Positions 11,901-22,064 of a stretch of 64,000 bases of DNA are shown here, piece by piece (position 1 is the first letter of the stretch; the number at the start of each line of letters is the position of its first letter). The notes under the pieces were generated by a model. It made no database searches and was not told the origin of the DNA. It saw nothing but the letters and a program-made list of their open reading frames with translations. This DNA comes from Pseudisothecium myosuroides (taxonomy: Eukaryota; Streptophyta; Bryopsida; Hypnales; Lembophyllaceae), in assembly GCA_951799445.1 (NCBI GenBank), contig OX637287.1, positions 54,899,724-54,963,723 of the forward strand. The letters are read 5' to 3'. Made by a program: the position numbers and the translations under genes.

Positions 11901-12790
11901 TCTCGGTACCGAGACCGTCCTTGGGAGGGGTCTGGTCTTGGCCAATTCTGGAAACTACCTGGGGTGATACGCAGGTTTTGGAATCCAATTATTTTTTTTG
12001 TTTGTAAACTGCTTTCTATCCTTGTCTACTCTGGTTGAATATCTCTTGATTTGACCTTTAGTTTCTTGATTCAAACTTGTCAAAGGAGAGCACTAGACTA
12101 GATTTTTGTCTTTCTCATGAATTCGTGGCCGTATTGGACACTTTGAAAATCATATCAATTTGAATTTTTATGTTTCATAAATAGTATTGGTTGATTTCAT
12201 TTTAATTGAGAATTTGAGATGCACGTGTGTCCATGACCGAGCCCCTCTCCGGAAGAGTCTCGGCACCGAGACTGTCTTTGGGAGGGGCCAGGTCTTGGCA
12301 ACTTTTCAAAATTCCCTAGGGTGCCACGCGAGACCCGACTCCAAATTATTTTGGTTCATCCGTGAAATGCATTTTATCTTTGTCTACTGTGGTTGAATAT
12401 CTCCTGATTTGACCTTTAAATTCTTGATTCAAATTTGTCGAAGGAGAGCACTTGATTAGATTCCTCTCTTTTTGATGAATTACGACCGTATTGGACACAT
12501 TGAAGCCCATATCAATTTGAATATTCTTGTTTCAAAAATAATATTGATCGAATTCAGTTAAAATTAGGAGCACTTATGTACATGATCAAGCCCCTCTCCA
12601 AAAGAGTCTCGGCACCGAGACCATCCCTAGGAGGGGCTAGACCTTGGCCATTTCTCAAAACTGTCTTGGCTGCCACGCGACATTCAATTCCCAATTTTTT
12701 TTATCGTTCGTGAAATTCTTTAGACTTTGTCTATTATATTTGAATATCTCGTTATTTCACTTCCATTACTCAAATATCATCGAAGGACAA
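8990..12790. repeat. Decaying tandem array, unit about 350 bp, palindrome-centred
   Basis: Each unit carries AGTCTCGGCACCGAGAC or a variant, flanked by CCCCTCT...GGGAG and GGGAGGGG...CTGGTCTTGGCCA. It then has a conserved tail (TTGGATTCAAATT-like, TTGAATATCTCC, TTAGTTTCTTGATTC). Cores lie near 10,498, 10,827, 11,208, 11,559, 11,909, 12,266 and 12,615, so the late spacing is 349-357 bp. Weaker cores near 9050, 9505, 9790, 10,045 and 10,210 suggest an older, eroded left part. No coding content. Confidence 0.8.
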
Positions 12791-12844
12791 AGGTGATCAC
12801 AAGTGCAGTGTTCTTTCTTCTTTGATGAATCCGTGGCCAAATTA

Positions 12845-13970
12845 AACACTGGGCTACTACTTCATGCACATATTTTTTAAAATGTTTTTCTAAAAAGTTG
12901 GAAGTTCTAAGAAGTTAGATTTTTTTTTTAAATGTGCATGAAGTAGTGCCCTCCAAACACCATCTCGGCACCGAGATGGTGTTTAGAGGGCACTACCTCA
13001 TGCACATTTTTCTTTAAATGTTCTCTAAAAAATTGAAAGTTCTAAAAACTTAGATTTTAAAAAAAAAATTGTGCATGAAGTAGTGCCCTTCAAACAGTCT
13101 TTGCACCGAGACGGTGTTTGGAGGGCACTACTTCATGCACATTTTAAAAAAAAAATCTAAGTTTTTAGAACTTCCAAATTTTTAGAGAAACATTTGAAAA
13201 AAAATGTGCAAGAGGTAGTGCCCTCCAAACACAGTCTCAATGCCGAGATTGTTTGAAGGGCACTACTTCATGCACAATTTTTTTTTTTAAATCTAAGTTT
13301 TTAGAACTTTCAATTTTTTAGAGAACATTTAAAGAAAAATGTGCATGAGGTAGTGCCCTCTAAACACCGTCTCGGTGCCGAGACGGTGTTTGGAGGGCAC
13401 TACTTCATGCACATTTAAAAAAAAAATCTAACTTCTTAGAACTTCCAACTTTTTAGAAAAACATTTAAAAAAAAATGTGCATGAAATAGTGCCCTCCAAA
13501 CCCCCTTTCGGCACCGAGACGGTGTTTGGAGGGCACTACTTCATGCACATTTTAAAAAAAAATCTAAGTTTTTAGAACTTCCAAATATTTAGAGAAACAT
13601 TTAAAAAAAAATGTGCAAGAGGTAGTGCCCTCTAAACACCGTCTTGGTGCCGAGAGGGGGGTTGGAGGGCACTACCTCATGCACATATTTTTTTAAATGT
13701 TCTCTAAAAATTTGGAAGTTCTAAAAACTTAGATTATTTAAAAAAAATTGTGCATGAAGTAGTGCCCTTCAAATAGTCTCGGCACCGAGACTGTGTTTGG
13801 AGGGCACCATCTCTTGCACATTTTTTTTAAATGTTTCTCTAAAAATTTGGAAGTTCTAAAAACTTAGATTTTTTTTTAAATGTGCATGAAGTAGTGCCCT
13901 CCAAACCTTTTCTCTGCACCCAAACGGTGTTTGGAGGGCACTACCTCATACACATTTTTTTCTTAAGTTG
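12845..13970. repeat. Regular cruciform array, eight palindromic cores about 135 bp apart
   Basis: Eight cores such as CCGTCTCGGTGCCGAGACGG sit at about 12,970, 13,105, 13,242, 13,377, 13,512, 13,650, 13,785 and 13,918. Each is bracketed by TAGTGCCCTCCAAACA and its complement GTTTGGAGGGCACTA. Between cores lies an AT-rich segment with AAGTTTTTAGAACTTCC that occurs in both orientations, roughly RRFFFFRR along the array. Segments 1 and 5 and segments 2 and 4 are inverted copies of each other, so 12,847-13,497 forms a higher-order palindrome centred near 13,172. Confidence 0.85.
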
Positions 13971-14221
13971 CTTCATTTTACCTCATTTGTTGAATTGTCA
14001 AATTCAACAAATGAAGTAAATGGAAGTCATTTGTAGTGGGTTCTGAAGCTAGATACCAAAGGTAGCAAGCTTTAGATGGCACTTTCTTAAATTCTTGTGA
14101 ATGATTGCAAGAAGTGGAGGTCTTTGTACTAGTGGGGTAGTAGTTGGGGAGACAATCCATGTGGGAGATGTAAATTAGAAACAATAGGAGCTCAACCGCT
14201 CATAGTTTAGGCAAATGCAGG
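13971..14221. other. Spacer, no gene seen
   Basis: A short unique stretch between two repeat blocks. The one open frame in it (minus strand, about 68 codons) has no recognisable motif. Confidence 0.4.
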
Positions 14222-14224
14222 AAT

Positions 14225-14595
14225 TGTGTTAAAAGTCAATTTTCAGACCTCGTTTAGGCATAGTAGAGTATCGTTTTTAAAAAAACTTTGAACTAAAACA
14301 AGTTGGTTAATCAAGCAAAGTTTTATTTCCAAAAATCCGTTTCAGGTTTTGATACTCTAACTAAAAGTTGTGGACAAATTTCAAAGGAGGGCTAGAAGGG
14401 ACATTTTTTGGCATATTTTCAGACACACTCTTTGAAATTTGTCCATAGCTTTTTACTGAAATCTCAAAACCTGAAACGGATTTTTGGCGATAAAACTTTG
14501 CTTGATTACCCAACTTGTTTTAGTTCAAAGTTTTTTGAGAAAAAATATTCTACTATGCCTAAATGAAGTTTGAAATTTGACTTCTTAATACAATT
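14225..14595. repeat. Long inverted repeat, arms about 165 bp
   Basis: The left arm (about 14,227-14,389) has CGTTTAGGCATAGTAGA, TTGAACTAAAACAAGTTGG and AAATCCGTTTCAGGTTTTG. The right arm (about 14,427-14,592) has the complements in reverse order: CAAAACCTGAAACGGATTT, CAACTTGTTTTAGTTCAA and TCTACTATGCCTAAATG. The loop is about 40 bp. Arms match at roughly nine positions in ten. Transcription would give a long hairpin; it could also be a foldback MITE. Confidence 0.8.
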
Positions 14596-15282
14596 TCTAT
14601 GTTTTGACAATGACCGGCCAAGGTCTCTACTTCAAGTTACTTGTGATACTTTTTGAGGACTCATGATGGACAATTGATTTCTTTATAATAACAACCTCTT
14701 TTCCCCCTCCTTCTCACTTTATGTCAATGAGGTAAGTCTTTCACATTGCCATCAAAAGTTTTGGTTGAGAGTAGATGGTCATTGGACTATTTTGGACATT
14801 TGCTTTATTTTCCACAACTTGGTTAAAGTTCAATTAGCATCCAAGTTAAAGGTGCTCAATAATAAGACTTGAGATCACTTAGTGCACATATTAGAAACCA
14901 CGTGAGATCTAAGATAGGATACTATATATTTATTGTACCTAAAATTGAAAACAATATTCTATCTAATATAAAGAGCGTAGAATTTCATGTAGGCTATTAT
15001 AACTAATATAGGGTTATGTTTTATACCATGTAGTAGATTTTACGTAGGTAAAATATAGGGTGACAATAATATGTGAGAGAAAATAATTTTGTAGAGTGGG
15101 TATTTAATATCCTTAAAGAAGAGATGGACAAAAAATGACACATGATTTGTCCTAAATTATCCCTGAACTTTGGATGAAGGGCTCTAGTTGCCTCGAGAAA
15201 TATCTTTAAAGTCTTTTGAAGTCATTTAAAATTTGAAAAATCTATCATTAATTTTTTCTTTAATATACTCTTATTTGTTATG

Positions 15283-15468
15283 AAAGGTATGAAAGAGCTT
15301 GGTGATCAATCATTATTAGGTGTATAAGAGCTTGGTGGTCTTCAAATTTGGGTAAAAGTTTTATAGGAGCTAAAAAACTTTTCATCCAAGTTTGAAGACA
15401 ACCAAGCTCTTACACACCTAATACTTAATAATGATAGACCACCTAGTTTTTTCATACCTTTTTACTAT
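15283..15468. repeat. Inverted repeat, arms about 85 bp, short loop
   Basis: GGTATGAAAGAGCTTGGTGA, TAGGTGTATAAGAGCTTGG and CAAATTTGGGTAAAAGTTTT on the left are answered by AAAACTTTTCATCCAAGTTTG, CCAAGCTCTTACACACCTA and AGTTTTTTCATACC on the right. The loop is about 10 bp. Size and near-perfect pairing resemble a small-RNA-type foldback or a young MITE. Confidence 0.75.
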
Positions 15469-15469
15469 T

Positions 15470-16235
15470 TGGAGTGAATAAATATGAATATATTAAAGCC
15501 AAATTCAGATAAATTTTAGGTGACTTTAAAGTCCAATTATATTGTAATTATATAATGTCATCTTTTCTTTACTGAAATACTTGCACTTGATCATTGTATT
15601 CATTAGAATATATTGTAGATGATTAGTAATAAGTTGTTTGACAAAACTAGAGTGTATTATTTATAGCTTGTAAATGTATTTGTTTGGCCATAGTACATTC
15701 GTCCAAATATATTGTATTTTAGTTTTCAATAACCATAAAAAAATGGTTTGAAAGGACAAAAGAATAAAGAAAAAAGGATAAAAAATTGTAATAGGAAAAA
15801 GACCCATACAACACCTATTAGTTTCAATTTTTAAATCTAATATGAGGGCCAAAAAATTGGATTCAAAATTGGATTCAAAAAGGATTCAAAATTGGATTAT
15901 AAATAATATAGGATGTTATTAGAAATGGCAATTTAGAACTATTTTTAACAATAGAATATTTTAAATTATAAAATATTAGGTAAATAGCCCCTCATAAAAT
16001 ATCCCTGATCTCACGTATATACTAAACCTCTAAGCTAGTGACTCCCCCATGTAATCAAATTTAAAGTTCATTAAAGTACCTTAACCTTGATTATTGAACA
16101 CTTAAACTTGGATTTGGAGCCACTAACAATCACCTTACGGAAGGTGAGCAAGAGTAGGAGAAAAATAAAGCCCTAAGCCCAAAAAAAGATAAACTTTGGG
16201 GTCCTTTAAGGACTGCAAAGCAGCCCTCCAGAGGC
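15470..16235. other. AT-rich stretch without a recognisable gene
   Basis: Only short frames and A/T runs. GGATTCAAAATTGGATT is repeated two to three times near 15,860-15,900. Confidence 0.5.
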
Positions 16236-16239
16236 CTGA

Positions 16240-17065
16240 TTATTTCTCTAATGGTAGTGCCCCCCAAACCTCCTCTTGGCACCAATAAGGGTTTTGGAGG
16301 GCACTATCTCATATTCTCATGCAACTTTTCATTTTTAATTTTACTTGTTGTGAAGTGAATCTCGTCGAATATCATTAATTATTGATTAATGTTTGTAAAA
16401 TATGCATGAGGTAGTGCCCTCCAAACCCCCTCTTGGCAACAAGAGGGGTTTTGGAGGGCACTACCTCGTGCAACTTATTATTTTTAAATCCTGATTGTTG
16501 TGAAATGAATCTTGTCAAAATTCGTTAGTTGTTGAGTAGTATTTGTAAAAGTTCCATGACTCTTCACCAATAAAAGGCCTCTCGATGATGAGAGAGGCTT
16601 CAAGGGTGATAGTTTATGGAATTTAAAAAAAAGAAGTTTATGATGGCTTTTTTTTTAATCTCAAAATGTTTCAAGAGTTGGGGCGTTTAAATTGAGTTGT
16701 TTTGACCACATGAACCTGCTTAAGGCTTCTCGGTGGCGAGAATTTCTTTGAAGACTCTTACTTTGGAAAATTTAATTTTTTTTTGCATTATTGATTTCAT
16801 TATTTTTCATCTCTTCAAGTTTTGTTTACTCTTTATTTTAATTTTGGAGGTTCCGACTAGCTGCACAAGCCCCTAGTTTTCTTTAGCAATAGTGGCCTTT
16901 GAGGCTGTACCTTCAAAAGTTTGTTGATTTTTATTTTGTAATGTCTTTAATTTAATTGAATCTCTTAATGTATCTTCACGTGCAATACTTTTTGTTTTGA
17001 AACTTCTGACTTCATACATTATACCAAGGCCTTTTGGTGGCGAGAGGTGCTTCAAGGGCTCTAAT
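16240..17065. repeat. Tandem array, unit about 150 bp, CTCTTGGCACC-type cores
   Basis: Cores near 16,275, 16,432, 16,580, 16,735 and 17,035 share a short dyad (CCCCCTCTTGGCAACAAGAG, CCTCTCGATGATGAGAGAGG, CTTCTCGGTGGCGAGAA) followed by GGGGTTTTGGAGGGC or CTTCAAGGG. The first two carry the GTAGTGCCCTCCAAAC arms seen in the cruciform array. This links the blocks into one repeat family. Confidence 0.7.
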
Positions 17066-17860
17066 ATATGGAAGAATTCTTTTTTGGAATTTTGATTTGT
17101 GTCAAATTATGAGGCTTCTAATTCAGATTTTGGTTGTTGGGCATGGTGGAACCTGTCAATCCCTACAAATATTGCTTTTGGTCCGACCATGAGGATTAAA
17201 AGTTGGTGTTTCTACACCATACTAGACAGATAGGGGTCTGTGCTTGCAATAGTTATATGGTTGTTGTATTCATTTACATTGTCTCTAATATCCATTTGGT
17301 TTTTGAATTTTATCCCAAGCTGATTGATTGTTGGAGAACGTACAGGACGTTATGGAAAGGCCGTTGGTAAGCCAAAATGCTCAAAATCCTCCGTTGGAGG
17401 AAATGGACAAAGAATGGAATTGGCCATCTCTAAAATTATGCTGCACATGACTGGGGTCAAGTGAACTAGTTCTTGTTCTTTTTTATTCTTCAAAGACATC
17501 TGGACTTGATCATGTTAGGTACAATGACTTGGAGGGGTCATCCAACTACCGTATCTTGTCAAATTTTGTTAGTTTGTATCTTGTGTGTTTATTGTGGACT
17601 ATGGAAATCTCTACTCCAAACATGCAGTTGTAAACTTGAATAATGTACATCCTTTATAATGTACAAATGAAATTTAATGTACCAACTTATATTTTGTTTG
17701 GTGACATGAGACTGTACTCTTGTTCATCTACCAAGCAATCTTATTTACATTGTTCCTCATTATTTGAACTACAATCGGATTCCATTCGTGCACTTTATAG
17801 TAATATGGTTTTCCATTCAAAATTTAGTATCTAAGGTGAACATGATCTCTCTTTCAAAGT
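17066..17860. other. Stretch without a clear gene inside element A
   Basis: Moderately AT-rich sequence with only short frames. It could be intron or 5' sequence for the acidic tail at 17.86-18.04 kb, but I see no matching exon. Confidence 0.35.
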
Positions 17861-18042
17861 CTTCGGCCCTTGATGAGTTGAATGCTGAAAACCAACTTTT
17901 TATTGGCATAGAAGGAGAGGCAAACGATGACATGGGTGACGGTCATGGGCCTATGGCGGGAGATGGTGTGGAAGATGAAGATGAGATTCGACAAACTCAA
18001 ATACTGGACTTTGTGGCTCACGCTCTAAGGCTCACAAAATAG
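17860..18042 (+). CDS. Possible last exon encoding an acidic tail
   Basis: The plus-strand frame gives ALDELNAENQLFIGIEGEAN, then an acidic, glycine-rich run and QILDFVAHALRLTK before a stop at 18,040-18,042. Composition (Asp/Glu/Gly-rich, few rare residues) is more protein-like than neighbouring frames. Several AG acceptors precede it, for example near 17,859. No family is recognised and no upstream exon is convincing. It lies just inside the right end of element A, where a second element gene would fit. It may be chance. Confidence 0.25.
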   Translation, partial: SSALDELNAENQLFIGIEGEANDDMGDGHGPMAGDGVEDEDEIRQTQILDFVAHALRLTK

Positions 18043-18129
18043 CCCCCATGTAGGTTGCAGTGGAAAAATTGATTGAAAAATTGAAAATGTGCACTAATTC
18101 CTAAATTCACGATTGTAGGAACTCTACAC

Positions 18130-18780
18130 CTCCACGGTCATAGAACAAATTACTTCCATCGGAATGGATTCTATATAATGGACAAAACCATTTTCAGTTG
18201 AATGGATTTTTTTTTTAGATCTTAATCCTTTCTCTTCCATTTCTTTTCTAACCTTTCATCTATTTCCGACAATTTTTCATCAATTTTTTCCAACCACTTT
18301 CATCCACTTTCATCTAGTTTCATCCAATTTTTTCATCCAATTTTTCACCAACTTTCATCCATTTTTTCATCCACTTTCATCTAGTTTCATCCAACTTTCA
18401 CCAACTTTCATCCATTTTTTTCATCCACTTTCATCTAGTTTCATCCTTTTATCATCCATTTTTTTCCATTTTTTTCATCCACTTTCATCTAGTTTCATCT
18501 AAATTTTTCATCCAACTTTCATCCTTTTTTCATCCACTTTCATCCATTTCTTGCAATTCCTTTCATTCATTTTCTCCAACTAACTTTCTTCCACTTCTTC
18601 CATCCAATTTTGTGAATTTTTTCTGAAATTTCATCCATTTTTCCATCAACTTTCATCCACTTTTTCATCCATTTTTTCCCACATTTTTATTTTTTCTTCC
18701 AAGATTTTAGCTCCCCGTTCACCAATCCCCGCTTCCCGCTCGCCGCTCTCCGCTCCACGCTCGCTTTCCAGCATTCCCCG
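18130..18780. repeat. Right terminal region of element A
   Basis: CTCCACGGTCATAG near 18,130 is followed by a CATCCACTTTCATCTAGTTT minisatellite (about 18,240-18,690). GCTCGCCGCTCTCCGCTCCA and CTCGCTTTCCAGC close the element. It is the mirror image of 4.39-4.95 kb in both sequence and order. Confidence 0.75.
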
Positions 18781-18781
18781 G

Positions 18782-21381
18782 TCAGAAGCCATCCTTCAAA
18801 GCTATAGCCGGTTCAATTGGCTCCTTTAAAGCTGCATTCACAGCCCGCCAATAGAACACCAAATGCTCAAAACGTCTCTTATACTCTCCACTTCCGTCTT
18901 CATTGCATAATGCCTCCCAGTATTTGATGAACCCAGATAATCCTTTATAAATGTCATCCACAACGTGCACTGGAAGGTGATCAACCAGCAACGACTCCCC
19001 ACGAGGCTATAGACCGTCCCTCAGAATCCTCTCGCCATAATTTGATCCCTCCACCTTCCTGTGGGAGCCAATCACTATTTGTGCAATAAAGCTTGTACTT
19101 CATCATGGGGACACCCTCAGAATCCAAATAGAATTTGAATTGTTGCGCCTTCGTATGGCCAACAAGTGCATCCTCCCCTCCCAGAAGCAAGCCTTCTATA
19201 AAGGCTTTGAAATCAGGTATCTCTTCAATAAGGTGAGGAATTGTAGGAACAGAATCTACATCCATGAAGGACTTCATAAGAGATGGAATGGTCAGGAAGT
19301 TTTCTTTCTTCAATTGCATACTCCATCTCCCGAACAAGGGGTTAATGTCATCATGCGTGTGACTGACCAACATGAAACTCACGTAAACCTCATGAAAAAC
19401 CTTCTTAGCAACAAGAAGGGACCAAAACGCAAACACAAATCTATTCCTGTTGTCTCCGGTGGTGTTGTCCATTTGGACATTCAAAATTGGAGGAAGAGGA
19501 GTTCCTAGAATTGCAACTTCCGGAGCAAGTCAAAGTGATGACTTGCACATATCAGCTCCTTGCAATATTGCGTGAAATAAAGGAGCAGAGCCCGACCCAA
19601 CAAACAATTTCCAAGAAGAATATTTTGGAGGCAACTTGAGGTCCGCAAGAGCTTTGCTAACGACCCAACCATGTAGTTTGAGTCGTGAAAAAAAACATCA
19701 AGACCGTAATGTGCGTAATGCACATCATCGTGCCCGTGGGCAATCATACCCGTCACGGAGACCGACAGTTTTGTGAGTCCATCAAGTTGCTTGCTCTTGT
19801 GCGAAAAGGCAGGAGAAGCCATTTTAGCATGATCCATTTTGTCATGCACGATTGGGTGAATGCAAGAAACACTTGTACTATTTGTTGCGTTCCGTCACAC
19901 CTTAGTTTTTTATTTTTGTTTTGGCTATAACTTTTGTGTTTTAGGTCCAAATGACTCAAAATTTATAGGGAAGCTACTTATAACTATTATATACTATACC
20001 TGATTTTTGAGGATTTTTAAAAAATAATTTACTATTTTTAAACAACCCCGAAAATTTCTCACAATGGCTGATTTAGGGGGTTTTAGCACCATTTAAGCGC
20101 AAAAAAAACGAATTTTGAGCTGAAATTTGGAGAGGATGGTCTCTTAGTAGACTTATAGCTACTGTCCAAAGTAATTTTAAAAGTATTTATTTTTATGTGG
20201 TGTAGAGGTCCACAAAGAGAGCTTTGTTCTACATTTTTTTTCAAAGATATAAAACAATATTTTGGTGATTTTTTTGGTCAAATCTCATCATCAAAAAGTC
20301 TTCTCAAATAAAATTTTTTTATATATTTTTAAAAAAAAAATCCTATTTTTTACAAATTAAAATGTTAGAAGTGGTATTTTCTTCACCGGACTTTTGGACA
20401 TAGAATTCACATAGAATTCCGGTGAAGAAAATACCACTTTTGACATTTTAATTTGTAAAAAATAGGAATTTTTTTTTAAAAAAAATCTAAAAATTTCCCA
20501 TTTGAGAAAACTTTTTGGTGATGGGTTTTGACCAAAAAAATCCCCAAAATAATGTTTCATACCTTTGGAAAAAAATGCAGAAAGGAGCTCCCTTTGTGGA
20601 CTTGTTCACCACATAAAAATAAGTTTTTTTTAAAATCCTTTGGATAGTATCTATAAGTCTACTAGAAGACCATTCTCTCCAAATTTCGGCTCAAAATTAG
20701 TTTTTTTGGGTTTAAAAAAGTGCAAAACCCCCCTAAATTGTCCATTGTCAAAATTTATCGGGGCTGTTTAAAAATAGTAAATTATTTTTGAAAATTACCA
20801 AAAAATTACGCAAGGTGTATAATGGTTATGAGTAGCTTCCCTATAAATTTTGGGTTATTTGGAGCTAAAAGACAGAAGTTATAGCCAAAACAAAAATAAA
20901 AAACGAGGGTGTGACAAAATGCTTTAAGTGTTTCTTGCATTCGCTCGATTGTCAAACACTCGTAAGGGTACACACTTGAGTTGTACCGATTTGCATAGTA
21001 CTAGTTCCGATGTGCTCGAGCTTTAGCCAAATGTTTCTCTAAAACTTGGGTCCATTTCAGTTGAAAGCCAGCAACGGCGGTCCTCTTCAGAGTCTTCAAC
21101 CTATCACATTTTGCGCACCGCGCAAAGTTATCTCCGGGCTTTTTCGCTCTATATTCAGGAAAGTTTAATTTTCTGATTTTGCTGATATTGGAGACTAAAA
21201 CTTTCTTTAACCCAAACACAACGTTTGCAACGTTGAGCTCAGGAATAGTCTCCTTCCATTTGAAGGTAGCCGGCAAAACCTTGGACACCACCTTTTCCCC
21301 CGAAGGAAGAGTATGTGTGCAATGTGGCATATGGTCCGCAGACTTTTCAAGTACATACTTCAAAGTTGCCTTGGCCTGCAA
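18782..21381 (-). pseudogene. DUF7869-type transposase-like gene, main part
   Basis: Minus strand, in order. The N-terminal piece (21,381-21,001) has the Cys pair FARCAKCDRLKTL and ends AHRN, stop, YYANRY. PYECLTIERMQET follows, then a foldback insertion, then HDKMDHAKMASPAF, VTGMIAHGHDDVHYAHYGLD, DNTTGDNRNRFVFAFWSLL, SHTHDDINPLFGRWS, and a tail ending ALKDGF at 18,785. I recognise the layout as that of DUF7869 proteins, whose signature is GHTHDDID; here both G and the last D are changed (S, N). Stops at 21,001-21,003 (TAG) and 19,530-19,532 (TGA), element A in the C-terminus and element B at the N-terminus make it non-functional. Confidence 0.75.
19858..20945. mobile_element. Foldback element, arms about 530 bp, inserted in the DUF7869-type gene
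   Basis: The left end, GAATGCAAGAAACACTT, is mirrored by AAGTGTTTCTTGCATTCG at the right. Internal landmarks pair along the whole length: TTTGTTTTGGCTATAACTTTT with AGAAGTTATAGCCAAAACAAA, AGGGAAGCTACTTATAACTA with GGTTATGAGTAGCTTCCCT, and GTGGTATTTTCTTCACCGG with CCGGTGAAGAAAATACCAC. The loop lies near 20,398. CGATTG occurs just outside both ends and may be part of a target duplication. The insertion separates PYECLTIERMQET from HDKMDHAK in the transposase gene, so element and gene are separate entities. Confidence 0.8.
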
Positions 21382-21580
21382 CGTAGGTAAGCGAAGCTAG
21401 TATACGAGCATAGAGCGTGGAGCATAGAAATTTGAGCTTAGAAGAAATATTCAGCTATATATTGTTTTTGCTGATAGAAAAGTGATAGATTTGTATGGAA
21501 TGTTTCAGAATTTTTAGATTTTTATAGAATTTTTAAACCTATGACCGTGGATTTTAGGATCTCCTAAGACCGTGTGAAGT
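21382..21580 (+). other. MULE-type left terminal region (element B)
   Basis: GTAAGCGAAGCTAGTATACG, AGCATAGAGCGTGGAGCATA and then, about 120 bp on, CCTATGACCGTGGATTTTAGG give the same layout as the other left ends. It begins precisely where the DUF7869-type coding sequence stops being readable. I did not find the matching right end; with element C nested further right, it would lie beyond 43.5 kb or has been lost. Confidence 0.5.
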
Positions 21581-22064
21581 AAGTTTTCTCAGACATTTTC
21601 TAAGTAAGAACTTCAACTTAGTTTTTGAAACTCTTTTTGAAACTTTTTTGTACAATGCAAATTCTTTAAGAAAATGAAATGTCAAAAAACTGCATAGGCA
21701 ATCATGGAGGTTATGTATTGGAGTTGTATATATCTAAGGCCAAGAAAATCTGGAAAGTTCAAGTACATTTCCAAGAATTTGAGGAGGAGAATTCTGTCAA
21801 CAACTACCAATATTCCTAACATCTATGACAAATTATTTTCTTGAACACATGTACTTTTTTGTCTATATTTGAATAAATCTTTGTAAAGCAAAGAAAAAAT
21901 GCAAAGAATACTCAAATACAACATACACATCAGCAATGACATCATAAATCATGCAGTGGCCCTTTTGTCTCACTGCATATACAAAATAAATCGGAATACA
22001 AGCTTGATGCTTTCCAATCTATCTCTTCGGTAATCACAAGTTTCCAACATCTAGAAGTTGTTTG

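Larger units (their letters stand above)
4390..18780. mobile_element. MULE-like element A, about 14.4 kb
   Basis: The left end begins AACGTTGCTAGGAAGCGAGCG. The right end, inverted, reads GGGGAATGCTGGAAAGCGAGCG. Both continue with clusters of GAGCG words, a GGATGAAAGT minisatellite and then the CCTATGACCG/CCACGGTCATAG words. The flanks are the two halves of one DUF7869-type gene, which independently fixes the insertion point. CTGAAAGCC (4381-4389) and GTCAGAAGCC (18781-18790) may be a worn target duplication. Inside are a truncated minus-strand MULE transposase (5.0-7.2 kb), several kilobases of tandem and inverted repeats, and no intact gene. Confidence 0.7.

Noticed and set aside
12845..13970. 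A CRISPR-like array because of the regular repeat spacing
   Set aside because: The repeats are palindromes with conserved AT-rich segments in both orientations, not short direct repeats separated by unique spacers. The context is eukaryotic.
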